A DNA stretch of 64,000 nucleotides from Leptolinea sp964446955 (GCA_964446955.1 CAYUQJ010000010.1:29417-93416); one strand, 5' to 3'. Counted from the stretch's first letter, positions 1 through 8,826 are shown. Program-made: numbers and translations. The notes: generated from the letters alone by a model not told the origin.

Positions 1-897
1 TCAGGCGGTGACTTTTTCCTGATTGAGGATATTGAGCCCGCAATCCTCGAAAATGTGCAGAGGGGCTATGCCGATGCCAACCACGCTGGGACCGGTATGT
101 GAGCCCAGAGATGGAGCAACGGCAACGGTCTCGTCAAAAACGCAGTCAAACATAGACGAGATCCGTTCTTTTAAAAGGGATACTCCTTCATTATTGTCAC
201 CGTGCATGAGCTGTATGCGCAGAGGAATATTATCCGGGAATTTCTGTGCCACAATTTCGGCCATGCGGTGGATAGCCCGCTTGAGTGTGGCGGCCTGTCC
301 CCAGTTGTAGTATTTACCGTCATCCTTGGCAACCCCGATGATCGGTTTAATGTTCAACATGGATGCCAGCAGCCCTTTCAGGTGGCTGATGCGACCGCCG
401 TGGATCAAATACTTCAGATCGCCCAGAGTGAACAACGTTTGCTGATTATCGCGGATCTGATCGATCAGTTTTAGAATGTCTCCCAGTACCCAGCCGGCGC
501 GGTTGGCCAACGCGGCGGCCTGTACCTGCCACCCGAACGGACCGGACAACGTTTTAGAATCAACGATGGTCACGTTGGCTTCCGGAACCATCTGCGCGCC
601 CAGACGGGCGGAATTGATGGTGCCGCTTAGCCCCGATGATATATGGATCGACAGAATATCCGGATCGGTTTTTGCCAGAGTTCGATACTTTTCGGCAAAG
701 TCTCCCGGTGAAGGCTGAGACGTCGTGGGGTATGCCCCGGTCTCTGTTAACGTTTGATAGAACTTTACATAGTCGATCTCTTTTTTGCCAACATATGTCT
801 TACCATCCAAAACTATCGTAAGGGGCAGAGTATGGATATCCAATTCTTTTTCAATAGATTCGGGAAGGTCCATTCCCTGGTCAGTCACGATTTGCAT
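1..897 (-). CDS. DegV family fatty-acid-binding protein
   Basis: This 298-residue protein has the DegV signature in order: an N-terminal VTDQG segment (residues 4-8, where most members have TDS), TTSQPSP (58-64) and SSGLSGT (87-93). DegV proteins, such as FakB in Firmicutes, bind a fatty acid and hand it to a kinase partner for phosphorylation. No FakA/DhaK-like kinase is visible here, so the ligand and partner are unknown. I chose the ATG at 897 because GGAGG lies 5 nt upstream and the protein then begins at the conserved beta strand; an in-frame ATG 39 nt further out has no ribosome site. The TGA stop occupies the first three bases of the window, so the gene is complete. Confidence 0.9.
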   Translation of the reverse strand: MQIVTDQGMDLPESIEKELDIHTLPLTIVLDGKTYVGKKEIDYVKFYQTLTETGAYPTTSQPSPGDFAEKYRTLAKTDPDILSIHISSGLSGTINSARLGAQMVPEANVTIVDSKTLSGPFGWQVQAAALANRAGWVLGDILKLIDQIRDNQQTLFTLGDLKYLIHGGRISHLKGLLASMLNIKPIIGVAKDDGKYYNWGQAATLKRAIHRMAEIVAQKFPDNIPLRIQLMHGDNNEGVSLLKERISSMFDCVFDETVAVAPSLGSHTGPSVVGIGIAPLHIFEDCGLNILNQEKVTA

Positions 898-1133
898 AAT
901 GCCTCCATAGGTAAATAATGCCAAAAAGGCATTCAAGATGAGTTGACTTTATCATAGGAAAGAATGCGTATAATGTGCCATAAGTTACACCGGTAGTCCT
1001 ATTTTCCGGCAATCTTCTCATCGGGTTTTTTCCGGGAATAGTTGTTTGCTTTTGTTGGCATACCTTGATACAACCAGGAAATCGTTCCTGGTGCTGTCAA
1101 AACCTTTGCGCCGGGATGTATTGGAGAACAATC

Positions 1134-2252
1134 ATGGCAATCACACCGTTTAAATTGGAACGTTATTATTCACGCTACGAATTCAATGCCCGGATCATGC
1201 TTAGCTCGTCCGATTGCGAAAGTCTTTCCATGGCTGATCTGTTATTGCTGGCATCTCCCGCTTCCCTGGAAATGTGGAACTCCCTTCGGCTTGGGTATAC
1301 AGAAACCCAGGGGCATCCGACTTTACGGGAGGAGGTCTCGCGGTTATATGCCAAAATTTCGCCAACGGATTTGATGATCGCCGCGCCTGAGGAATTGATC
1401 TACATTGCCATACAAACCATGCTTGAACCGGGTGATCACGTGATCTCGCTGTCTCCCGCGTATCAATCGCTGTATGAGGTTGCCCGTTCGATCGGCTGTA
1501 CCGTTTCATTCTGGCCGCTGCGAAAAAGCGGAAATGGCTGGAAACTTGATCCGGATGAACTGGAGGGATTGGTAAATCCGCGGACGCGATTGCTTGTGGT
1601 CAACTTCCCCAACAATCCAACCGGATTTCTGCCGTCTGTTGAGGAATTCGACGCGATCATCCAATTTGCCCGCCGCCATGGGCTGATGATCTTTTCCGAT
1701 GAGATGTACCGTTTGCTGGAATACCGCTCGCAAGACCGGCTTCCAGCAATTTGTGATGCATACGAAAAGGGCATTTCCCTCGGTGGATTGTCCAAGACAA
1801 TGGCGCTCCCCGGACTTCGAATCGGGTGGCTGGCTTCACGCGATAACAGCCATATGGAACGCTGGTTGACCTTCAAGGATTACACAACCATCTGCAACAG
1901 CGCGCCATCAGAAGTGCTTGGCATCATAGCGGTTCAAAACCAGAAGAAACTGGTGGAACGCAGTCTTTCCATTATCCAGGAAAACCTGAGAGTCGCAGAA
2001 GAGTTCTTTGCACGGCATTCGTCCCGGTTTAACTGGCTGCCGCCCGCTGCCGGTTCCATCGCGTTTCCCTGTTGGCTGGGTAAGGAGCCGGTGGAAGAGC
2101 TTTGCCGCCGGCTGGTGGAAGAATACAGTGTGATGCTTGTTCCGGGGGCAATGTTTGATTATGCCGGCGGGCATTTCCGGCTTGGATTGGGGCGGAAAAA
2201 CTTCCCTGAGGGTATGGCCGCGTTGGAAAAAGCACTGGTGGAAAGCACCTGA
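1134..2252 (+). CDS. PLP-dependent aminotransferase, class I/II
   Basis: This 372-residue fold-type I aminotransferase shows NFPNNPTG (157-164), SDEMY (188-192) and the Schiff-base lysine in SLSKTM (K221), followed by the phosphate-binding arginine in GLRIGW. The length is normal for the family. Substrate cannot be read from sequence; the broad group covers aspartate, aromatic and alanine aminotransferases and capreomycidine-synthase-like enzymes. The ATG at 1134 follows GGAG at about 8 nt. An in-frame extension to 1065 would add a Cys/Trp-rich leader unlike the family, so I rejected it. It stands alone, with dodecin 66 bp downstream on the same strand. Confidence 0.88.
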   Translation: MAITPFKLERYYSRYEFNARIMLSSSDCESLSMADLLLLASPASLEMWNSLRLGYTETQGHPTLREEVSRLYAKISPTDLMIAAPEELIYIAIQTMLEPGDHVISLSPAYQSLYEVARSIGCTVSFWPLRKSGNGWKLDPDELEGLVNPRTRLLVVNFPNNPTGFLPSVEEFDAIIQFARRHGLMIFSDEMYRLLEYRSQDRLPAICDAYEKGISLGGLSKTMALPGLRIGWLASRDNSHMERWLTFKDYTTICNSAPSEVLGIIAVQNQKKLVERSLSIIQENLRVAEEFFARHSSRFNWLPPAAGSIAFPCWLGKEPVEELCRRLVEEYSVMLVPGAMFDYAGGHFRLGLGRKNFPEGMAALEKALVEST

Positions 2253-2318
2253 TTTGTAAAAAAGTATGATCTCGGGTAGCATGAAGATAATAAAAAATGA
2301 ACAAGAAGGAGTAAAAAA

Positions 2319-2525
2319 ATGTCTGTAGCGAGAATTACCGAGATAAAAGCTTCTTCCACCAAAAGTTTCGACGATGCCCTGCGTGCCGGTGTTGCCCGTG
2401 CTCATAAAACATTGAAAAACGTGAAAACCGCCTGGATCGAAAACCAGGAAGTATTACTTGACGATAAGGGTGAGATCTGTGAATACCGCGTCCACATGAA
2501 GGTCACCTTCGTTCTCGAAGACTAA
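2319..2525 (+). CDS. Dodecin-like flavin-binding protein
   Basis: This 68-residue protein matches dodecin along its whole length: an N-terminal strand (VARITEIKASS), a helix (SFDDALRAGVARAHKTLKNV), a flavin-stacking tryptophan in TAWIENQ, and a C-terminal strand ending YRVHMKVTFVLED. Dodecins form hollow dodecamers that store riboflavin or FMN, or CoA in some lineages, and buffer free flavin. The ribosome site AAGGAG precedes the ATG by 7 nt. It may share a transcript with the aminotransferase 66 bp upstream, which would fit only loosely with cofactor homeostasis. Confidence 0.88.
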   Translation: MSVARITEIKASSTKSFDDALRAGVARAHKTLKNVKTAWIENQEVLLDDKGEICEYRVHMKVTFVLED

Positions 2526-2562
2526 CGATCAAATTCAAAAAACAACCACAGTAAGGAAACTC

Positions 2563-3198
2563 TCAGGAGAGCCCTTCATATTCAGCTGCCAGTTGCTCAA
2601 AAAAGGCCCGCATCGCGGCATGGCGATTTTCAGCCATTTGTCGGGCAGATTCTGTGAAGAGCCGGTCTTTGACCCTGCGTAATTTGAAGAGATATTCGTG
2701 ATACGAGGAATGGTGTTCCCCTTCTGCTTCCTTACCCGTTTTCACGAATTGCTCGCTCGGGGTTTCATATAGCGGTTCACCGGCCAGCACGGAATACGCA
2801 ATGGTTCGAGCTGTGCCGATCGCGCCGATGACATCCAGCTTGTCTGAATCAAAAAGAACTCTGGCCTCTATGGTCTCCGGCTGATCCTCTTTGCCGCGGT
2901 AGCGGTGGGCACGGATGGCGTGCTGCACTGCCGTGATGCGGTCGGAAGTCCATCCTTCTTGCCGCAACACTTCACCGGCGAAGATGGCCGAAGCGATGTG
3001 ATGGTTTTCGCGCCCGGCGCCTCCGGGTTCGGCACCCCGCGAATCATGCAACAGGGCTGCGGCGCCCAGAATTTCGAGGTCGGCGCCTTCCAGTTTTCCC
3101 AACTTCATCGCGGTATGATACACGCGTAACACGTGTTCAAAATCGTGCACAGCGTCGTCACCGGAATAAAAGGCGCGCGCCTGTTCAATTGTTGGCAT
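2563..3198 (-). CDS. HD-domain phosphohydrolase family protein
   Basis: This 211-residue protein has the HD metal-binding pattern: HDFEH near residue 19, HD in LLHDSRG near residue 50, HH in ENHHIAS and a later D in FDSDKLD. HD proteins are metal-dependent phosphohydrolases, and this subgroup of small single-domain proteins is mostly uncharacterised. The ATG at 3198 has AGAGG about 5 nt upstream. A TTG 15 nt earlier would overlap the end of hutI, leaving no room for a ribosome site. The gene follows hutI closely (start within 10 nt of its stop), so the two are probably co-transcribed. No functional link to histidine breakdown is known. Confidence 0.82.
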   Translation of the reverse strand: MPTIEQARAFYSGDDAVHDFEHVLRVYHTAMKLGKLEGADLEILGAAALLHDSRGAEPGGAGRENHHIASAIFAGEVLRQEGWTSDRITAVQHAIRAHRYRGKEDQPETIEARVLFDSDKLDVIGAIGTARTIAYSVLAGEPLYETPSEQFVKTGKEAEGEHHSSYHEYLFKLRRVKDRLFTESARQMAENRHAAMRAFFEQLAAEYEGLS

Positions 3199-3206
3199 AG
3201 AAACCT

Positions 3207-4460
3207 CTAACAAACGGGAATGATCCGCCCCTTTTTTACCACCGTATTGACCAGGTTTTCACCAAACCGGTAGCCGATATGGTGGTAGTCATCTACAGAC
3301 AAAAGAAGGATATCGGCCTGTTTTCCAGGCTCAATGGAGCCGATACGATCCTGGCGTTGAATGGCCGCGGCGGAGTTGATTGTACTGGCAGCAATCGCCT
3401 GAGCGGGAGTGATTCCCAATGCCCGGCAGGACAGCGCAATCACAAATTGCATATTCACACACCAGGCGGTTCCAGGGTTGCAGTCTGTGGCCAGCGCGAG
3501 GATCCCACCGGCGGCCAGTATCTCTTTAGCCGGAGTGTAGTGGGGATCACTGAGCCCGAACGGGGTGCATGGCAGGGAGACCGCGACTGTGTCGCTGGCA
3601 GCCAGGGTTTTGATATCATCGGCTGATGTTTTCACAAGGTGGTCGGCAGACGCGGCCCCGAGTTCGGCGGCCAGGCTTGCCCCGCCCAGATTGTCAAATT
3701 CATCCGCGTGAATCTTCAACGGAAATCCCAGATCACGGGCCGTGGTCAATATGCGGCGGGACTGCTCCAGATCGAACGCGCCGGTCTCGCAGAAGACATC
3801 TACAAAGGGTAATGGTTTTCCGCAACCATTTTTTCCCCACCAGATTTTGGCTGATGGAAGCATCTTTTCTATGATCAACTGCGTATATCCGTCCGGGTTG
3901 GTCTTGTATTCCGGCGCGATGGCATGTGCCGGTAAAAAAGTGGGGACGATTTCCAGCGGACCTTCCCTGTCCAGGTCAAGCAATACCTGAAGTTGATCGA
4001 TTTCCGCTTTATACTCCAGGCCGTACCCGGTTTTGGCTTCCACGGTTGTGGTTCCGTGCCTCAGCATGGAACGGGCACGGCTTCGTGTTTGAGCGTAGAG
4101 CGAATCGTGATCCGCTTCACGGGTCGCTTCGACCGTGGAAATGATCCCTCCGCCGGCAGCCAGAATCTCCAGGTACGTACGACCTTCGAGACGCATTTCA
4201 AATTCAAGAGCGCGATCTCCCGCCCAAACCAGATGGCTGTGCGGATCCACAAAACCCGGAAGCGCCGCTTTTCCATTCGCGTCGAGGCGGGGTTCATCGG
4301 GGTATTTTCTCAGCAGTTCCTCCTCTGTTCCAACCGCTTCGATGTTTTCCCCGCGAATCAATATAGCCCCCTGCCCGATCAATCCAAGCCGGCCAAGCTC
4401 GCTACCGCGTTGTGGTCCACCCTTCATGGTAACCAGTTGCGAGATATTATGGATTAGCAT
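3207..4460 (-). CDS. hutI: Imidazolonepropionase
   Basis: Imidazolonepropionase (EC 3.5.2.7) opens the imidazolone ring to N-formimino-L-glutamate in histidine degradation. The 417-residue protein has metal ligands in DPHSH (H74, H76), the HutI-specific stretch after it (WAGDRALEFEMRLEGRTY), KTGYG (144-148), KIHADEF (249-255) and ATDCNPG (324-330). All are hallmarks of this amidohydrolase. No hutH, hutU or formimidoylglutamate hydrolase is present in the window, so the rest of the pathway must lie elsewhere or be missing. The ATG lacks a Shine-Dalgarno, but a TATGAT -10 box sits 11 nt upstream, suggesting a nearly leaderless message. Confidence 0.93.
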   Translation of the reverse strand: MLIHNISQLVTMKGGPQRGSELGRLGLIGQGAILIRGENIEAVGTEEELLRKYPDEPRLDANGKAALPGFVDPHSHLVWAGDRALEFEMRLEGRTYLEILAAGGGIISTVEATREADHDSLYAQTRSRARSMLRHGTTTVEAKTGYGLEYKAEIDQLQVLLDLDREGPLEIVPTFLPAHAIAPEYKTNPDGYTQLIIEKMLPSAKIWWGKNGCGKPLPFVDVFCETGAFDLEQSRRILTTARDLGFPLKIHADEFDNLGGASLAAELGAASADHLVKTSADDIKTLAASDTVAVSLPCTPFGLSDPHYTPAKEILAAGGILALATDCNPGTAWCVNMQFVIALSCRALGITPAQAIAASTINSAAAIQRQDRIGSIEPGKQADILLLSVDDYHHIGYRFGENLVNTVVKKGRIIPVC

Positions 4461-4471
4461 ATGAAAATGGT

Positions 4472-4477
4472 ATCATA
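4472..4477 (-). promoter_or_regulatory. -10 box of hutI (leaderless-type start)
   Basis: TATGAT on the minus strand ends 11 nt before the hutI ATG, with no ribosome site between. The -35 region is not recognisable. Confidence 0.5.
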
Positions 4478-4518
4478 AATCGGCAAGAATCCCAAAATAT
4501 TCCCTTTATGGAGGGGAC

Positions 4519-4779
4519 ATGTCACCCTGTCCGGTTTGTCAGAGTCGGATGCAATTCAATCCCCGCTACCCGCGCGCAGTCTGTCCGGCCTGCGGCAACA
4601 TGGCAACAGATAAAAACGGCCGGTCGGTGGCATTCTTCAATGAAGGATTGAGCGGCGGTATATTCGGGCGCTATAAAGACGATGGATCACCCTATGAAAC
4701 CACCGACTGTTTTATCCATGGATTGCCCTGCAAGGCTTCTGAGGCTCACATGGGTGGAATTGTCATAGAGCTTATTTGA
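4519..4779 (+). CDS. Small zinc-ribbon-like protein of unknown function
   Basis: This 86-residue protein begins with a treble-clef or zinc-ribbon knuckle pair, CPVC (residues 4-7) and CPAC (22-25). The rest is Gly-rich and unassigned, with two more cysteines in DCFIHGLPC (the segment around residues 68-77). GGAGGGG stands 3-4 nt before the ATG. It diverges from hutI, with 58 bp between them. I do not recognise a named family; the knuckles suggest zinc binding, with nucleic acid or protein contact possible. Confidence 0.72.
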   Translation: MSPCPVCQSRMQFNPRYPRAVCPACGNMATDKNGRSVAFFNEGLSGGIFGRYKDDGSPYETTDCFIHGLPCKASEAHMGGIVIELI

Positions 4780-4878
4780 TCAGCGGGGTTCAACGGAAAT
4801 CAACTTGCCTTGTATGCGCCGGTGAACGTGAGATGGGAGAATCCATCCCGAAGTGACGGAAACCCCGGGGTTTTGTGT

Positions 4879-6039
4879 TTATTCATTCGCACCTCGAACC
4901 CGCGGCAGAATGATCAGCCCCATAATGTTTAACAGCATGGCAAAAATAACATTGAACGTAAATCCCCCCGCTGTATACAGACGCGGGCCAAAGAACATCC
5001 CGGCAGCCATACCCAGTGAACTTGAAGCCAGGAAGACGGCCATCAACGTGGCCCGGGCGGACGGCAGGACTTCGGTCATTAATGGAAGAGCGGCTACCAA
5101 TGTGACTTCGAATGAGAAGTAGAAAATGAACAGCCAGACCAGCGCGCCGGTCACAGAGCCGCCCAAAAAGAACGGCAGAATGGCGGATAGGATGTTGACA
5201 ATGAAACCGGCTGTGATGGTCTGCCGTTTACCGAACCTGTCAACAATGGCTCCCACAATTCCCTCGCCGGCCAGCTCAGCGACCCCGATAACGGTAGCCG
5301 CGGCGCCTATGGCAGCAATTTTCAAGTTGTAGGCTTCTTCCATCCACACACCGAAGATCACACTGATCACATTATTCCCGGCGATCACAAGAAAACCCAG
5401 AGCCAGACCGAACAACGCGGCGGGTGACCGCAGGATCAAAAGAAACCGGGAGGCATTGAATGCCTCTGTTTCTCCCCGCGCAGGAAGGGCGGGAACCAGC
5501 AGCCAGACCGCGGCAATCGAGAGCACGCCGATGATGAAGAGGGTGAGAAATGGCGATTGCCAGCCATTCTGCGCGATCAACAATCCGATAACCGGAATTC
5601 CCACAATGAACGCTGCAGCCCAGCTTATCTCCAGAATGGAGAGAAAAAGGCCTCGTTTTTCGTAGGCGATCTGGTCGCCAATATATGCCTGAACAGCCGG
5701 AAGAAATATGTTATTTCCCAGGCTGGCCAGCAGTAATGCCAGAAGGAAGGCCGTATAAACCGGCCATATCAGCATCAAACCCACGCCGAAAGTGTAGACA
5801 AACAAACCCAGCAGCATTCCGGTTTTACGGCCGCGGCGGTCGGCAATTTCCGCGAGAAACGGTCCTATGGCACTGGCTGCCATGGATGCCGAAACCGCTG
5901 TAGCCATTGAAGTCATATCCGCTCCAACGCCGCGGGCAAATATGAGCAGGAACGGGCTCGCCATACGCAGGCAAGTGTTGATGGCTGTGCGGATGATGAG
6001 AAAGGCGGCTACCTGGAAGTTCAAATGTGCTGGTTTCAT
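4879..6039 (-). CDS. MFS transporter
   Basis: This 386-residue integral membrane protein has about 12 hydrophobic segments and the MFS loop 2-3 motif in the form EIADRRGRKTG (near residues 64-74). A related copy, DRFGKRQ, lies in the second half near residue 268. Both are typical of drug/sugar exporters of the major facilitator superfamily. Substrate is unknown. It stands alone between the small zinc-ribbon gene, which it faces, and the Rrf2 regulator 227 bp upstream on the same strand. Confidence 0.88.
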   Translation of the reverse strand: MKPAHLNFQVAAFLIIRTAINTCLRMASPFLLIFARGVGADMTSMATAVSASMAASAIGPFLAEIADRRGRKTGMLLGLFVYTFGVGLMLIWPVYTAFLLALLLASLGNNIFLPAVQAYIGDQIAYEKRGLFLSILEISWAAAFIVGIPVIGLLIAQNGWQSPFLTLFIIGVLSIAAVWLLVPALPARGETEAFNASRFLLILRSPAALFGLALGFLVIAGNNVISVIFGVWMEEAYNLKIAAIGAAATVIGVAELAGEGIVGAIVDRFGKRQTITAGFIVNILSAILPFFLGGSVTGALVWLFIFYFSFEVTLVAALPLMTEVLPSARATLMAVFLASSSLGMAAGMFFGPRLYTAGGFTFNVIFAMLLNIMGLIILPRVRGANE

Positions 6040-6266
6040 GCGGAGATTTCTCTTTTCGTTTTCTCAAAAAAGAATTGACCAGGGAATACGAGTTATAAAA
6101 CCGGGTCAAACTATAATAAGATATTCAAACGGGAGCTTCATTGGAAGTTCCCGTTCGATCAAGGATACATGATATTTCATTTTACGCAGTTAGACAACCT
6201 GCATTGAAGCAGGTAAAAACCTATTTACAAAACCATCTGACAAAAACCTTTTCGATCCAGGGTATT

Positions 6267-6677
6267 TTACGCTGGCTTTGAATTCTTGATGATGTCAAAT
6301 GTGGTGTTTTTTAGTTTGGTCACCAGTTCCAATTGCGCTTCACACCAAAATTCGTGCAGCGGGCAATTGGGCGAAAGGGGGCAGATCGATGGATTTAAGG
6401 TGCACTCATTCAATGCAAGGGGGCCATCAATGGCTTCAACAACATCCAGAATGGAGATCTTGTCGGGAGTGACAGCCAGTGACACACCGCCGCGGGCGCC
6501 GCGAGATGTATGGATCAATCCGGCAATTGATAGTTGTGAAATTATTTTGGCAAGGAATGAAGGAGGAATTGCCTGTTCATCAGCGATCGTGCTGGTGGCC
6601 GCCCTTTGATTTGGCGGCAGTTTGGAAAGATATAGCATGGCGCGGAGTGCATAATCCGCTTGTTTCGTGATCTGCAT
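6267..6677 (-). CDS. Rrf2 family transcriptional regulator
   Basis: This 136-residue protein has the Rrf2 winged helix: MQITKQADYALRAMLYLS at the start and the wing LIHTSRGARGGVSLA. It ends with three cysteines in the spacing C-x6-C-x5-C (ECTLNPSICPLSPNC). In IscR, NsrR and RsrR the equivalent cysteines hold an Fe-S cluster that senses cluster status, NO or redox. No isc/suf genes are adjacent; mscL diverges from it and the MFS gene follows on the same strand, so targets are unknown. AAGGA lies 7 nt before the ATG. Confidence 0.9.
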   Translation of the reverse strand: MQITKQADYALRAMLYLSKLPPNQRAATSTIADEQAIPPSFLAKIISQLSIAGLIHTSRGARGGVSLAVTPDKISILDVVEAIDGPLALNECTLNPSICPLSPNCPLHEFWCEAQLELVTKLKNTTFDIIKNSKPA

Positions 6678-6816
6678 GGTTATGTCCTTCGATAATCAAT
6701 TATTAATTTTCAGACAAACTTACTCCGATTGAAGTGTAAACGCAACTAAAAAAACCGGCAAGTGATATCCATCATCGCTTTCAATGACAAATAACGAAAG
6801 TTTGGTGAAGACGACA

Positions 6817-6844
6817 TTTGATTTTAATCGGTAATCACTATAAT
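6817..6844 (+). promoter_or_regulatory. Promoter of mscL
   Basis: TTTGAT (6817-6822) and TATAAT (6839-6844) are separated by 16 nt and lie 31 nt before the mscL ATG. The -35 is weak. Confidence 0.5.
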
Positions 6845-6875
6845 TAAGGAAAATGCCAACTATTTGGAGGGCGGT

Positions 6876-7304
6876 ATGATAGAAGAATTCAAGAAATTTA
6901 TCATGAGGGGAAATGTATTAGACCTGGCGGTTGGAATAATCATCGGCGGGGCGTTTGGTCAGATTGTGTCGTCGCTGGTGGATGACATCATCATGCCACC
7001 AGTCGGATTATTGCTCGGCAAGGTTGATTTTTCCAACCTGTTCCTTTCACTGGATGGAAACGCGTACGCGTCATTGGCCGCGGCAAAGGAAGCCGGAGCC
7101 GCCACATTGAATTACGGCCTGTTCATTAATACGTTGATCAATTTCCTGATCGTTGCGTTTGCCATATTCCTGCTCATCAAACAGGTCAATCGGATCCAGA
7201 AACCCGTTGAACCGGAAGCTCCCGCGACCAAAACCTGCCCCTATTGCCAGACGGAAATCCCGGTAAAGGCAACCCGCTGCCCGCACTGCACATCCCAGTT
7301 GTAA
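6876..7304 (+). CDS. mscL: Large-conductance mechanosensitive channel with C-terminal zinc ribbon
   Basis: MscL is the pentameric safety valve that opens under membrane tension during hypo-osmotic shock. Residues 1-110 give the whole channel: the N-terminal amphipathic helix, TM1 with GNVLDLAVGIIIGGAFG, a periplasmic loop rich in Ala/Gly, and TM2 (residues 82-103). The usual C-terminal helical bundle is replaced or followed by a linker (EPEAPATKT) and a zinc ribbon with C121, C124, C135 and C138 (CPYC...CPHC). GGAGGGCGGT precedes the ATG at 6876; an upstream TTG lies inside this ribosome site and was rejected. The ribbon should face the cytoplasm. Confidence 0.93.
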   Translation: MIEEFKKFIMRGNVLDLAVGIIIGGAFGQIVSSLVDDIIMPPVGLLLGKVDFSNLFLSLDGNAYASLAAAKEAGAATLNYGLFINTLINFLIVAFAIFLLIKQVNRIQKPVEPEAPATKTCPYCQTEIPVKATRCPHCTSQL

Positions 7305-7328
7305 GAAAACCTCAAACAGTTACTTTCA

Positions 7329-7353
7329 CCTGCCGGTATTGATACCCGGCAGG
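7329..7353 (+). terminator. Hairpin downstream of mscL
   Basis: CCTGCCGG pairs with CCGGCAGG across a short loop. It is followed by an AT-rich stretch but no clean T run, so terminator function is only likely. Confidence 0.5.
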
Positions 7354-7401
7354 ATTATTTGCGTATGTAAGTGTAATCATCAATAGCAAAGGAGACATGT
7401 A

Positions 7402-7731
7402 ATGGCAGATATTTGGGTAACCACGGCCTTTGGGTTTGAAGGCTACAAAACAACCCGACATCTGGGTGTGGTACGCGGGATAACCGTCCGCTCACGCAGT
7501 ATGCTGGGGAATATCGCCGGCAGCATCCAGACGATTTTCGGCGGAAATATCAGCATCTACACGGAATTGTGCGAACATGCCCGGGCGGAAGCCTTCGAAC
7601 TGATGGTGCAGCATGCCCGCGCCATGGGCGCCAACGCCATCATTGGCATGCGTTATGACGCCAATGATGTGATGGAAGGCGTGACGGAAGTGCTGGCTTA
7701 TGGAACGGCCGTCGTCATCGAGACTGCCTGA
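7402..7731 (+). CDS. YbjQ/UPF0145 family protein
   Basis: This 109-residue protein matches the YbjQ family: TTAFGFEGYKTTRHLGVVRGITVRS near the N-terminus, then GSIQTIFGGNISIYTELCE, then ARAMGANAIIGMRYD and a C-terminal GTAVVIE. Length fits. The family forms homopentamers and is sometimes called a heavy-metal-binding domain, but no cellular role is established. GGAG precedes the ATG by about 8 nt. A strong intrinsic terminator follows at 7791. Confidence 0.87.
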   Translation: MADIWVTTAFGFEGYKTTRHLGVVRGITVRSRSMLGNIAGSIQTIFGGNISIYTELCEHARAEAFELMVQHARAMGANAIIGMRYDANDVMEGVTEVLAYGTAVVIETA

Positions 7732-7790
7732 TCCACGCCAAATAGGGTAAAATTTTCCTCTACAGATACGAAACAATTAAAAATCACTTT

Positions 7791-7815
7791 GGAGCGAACC
7801 AACCGCTCCTTTTTT
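7791..7815 (+). terminator. Intrinsic terminator between ybjQ-like gene and surE
   Basis: A GGAGCG/CGCTCC stem with a 7-nt loop is followed by six T. It lies only 25 nt before the surE ATG, so it either ends the upstream message or acts as an attenuator for surE. Confidence 0.8.
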
Positions 7816-7839
7816 ATCTGTAAGAGGAGTAACCGCACG

Positions 7840-8676
7840 ATGAATCCAAAACGAAAACAGATCCTTCTGACGAATGATGACAGCATCAAATCCCCCGGAT
7901 TGTGGGCGGCCGCTGAAGCGCTTTCCACGCTGGGTTTTGTGACCATTGTCGCGCCACGGGAGCAGGCCAGCGGTATGGGGCGCAGCATGCCTTCCACCTC
8001 TGATGGCAAGATCACCACCACGGAATTGCACATTGGGGAACAGGTATGGGAAGTTTACGCCGTGGGCGGAACGCCAACCCAGACCGTTCAGCACGCGATC
8101 CTCGAGATCATGGACGTTAAACCGGACCTGGTGGTTTCGGGCATCAACTACGGCGAGAACCTGGCGTCCGATCTGACCTCGTCCGGCACGTTTGGTGCCG
8201 CGCTCGAAGCGGCTTCGCTCGGTATTCCGGCGCTGGCGACCAGCCTGCAATTGAAGAACGTGGTGGAAGATTACCTGAGCCATTCCACCGATTTCGATTT
8301 TTCGGCCGCCGCGCACTTTACACGACTCGTGGCAAATTTCATGCTGAATCAAACCCTGCCGGATGATCTCAATTTGATGAATCTGGTGATCCCCCACGAT
8401 GCCACGCTAAACACACCGGTGCGGATTACGCGGCAGTCAAAAAAACGCTATTTCATCCCCTACTCAAAGCGTGACAGCCAGACATGGGATGATAACAGCA
8501 AACTGGCCGGTTTCACCACCGTCGCGGAAGATGATATCGACCCGGGCACCGATGTGCACGCCATGGTGGTGGACAAGGTGGTGTCGGTCACCCCGCTGAG
8601 CCTGGACATGACAGCGCGGGTCAGCCTGCCCGATCTGGATAAGGACCTTCACCGCTCGTTTGAAGGGCTTGTGTAG
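7840..8676 (+). CDS. surE: 5'/3'-nucleotidase SurE
   Basis: SurE (EC 3.1.3.5/3.1.3.6) removes phosphate from nucleoside 5'- and 3'-monophosphates in stationary phase and stress. The 278-residue protein has the metal-binding LLTNDD (residues 9-14), the serine loop EQASGMGRSM (41-50) and VSGINYGEN (99-107), the defining motifs of the family. GAGGAG precedes the ATG at 7840 by about 11 nt; a TTG 51 nt upstream would start inside the terminator hairpin and was rejected. Two kinases of the deoxynucleoside family lie 6 and 11 kb downstream, but nothing links them to it. Confidence 0.93.
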   Translation: MNPKRKQILLTNDDSIKSPGLWAAAEALSTLGFVTIVAPREQASGMGRSMPSTSDGKITTTELHIGEQVWEVYAVGGTPTQTVQHAILEIMDVKPDLVVSGINYGENLASDLTSSGTFGAALEAASLGIPALATSLQLKNVVEDYLSHSTDFDFSAAAHFTRLVANFMLNQTLPDDLNLMNLVIPHDATLNTPVRITRQSKKRYFIPYSKRDSQTWDDNSKLAGFTTVAEDDIDPGTDVHAMVVDKVVSVTPLSLDMTARVSLPDLDKDLHRSFEGLV

Positions 8677-8826
8677 CCAGAGACGGCGGTTGAGCGGGCG
8701 CTCCGTTTTCTGTACCTGTACGGCAAAAAACACCTTGCTGCACTAACGCAGGCTCAGCCAGCGGGTGATATGTTTTTTAGATTAAAAAAGGACGCACTCA
8801 AAAGTGAGAATGTTTTCTGATGGTTG

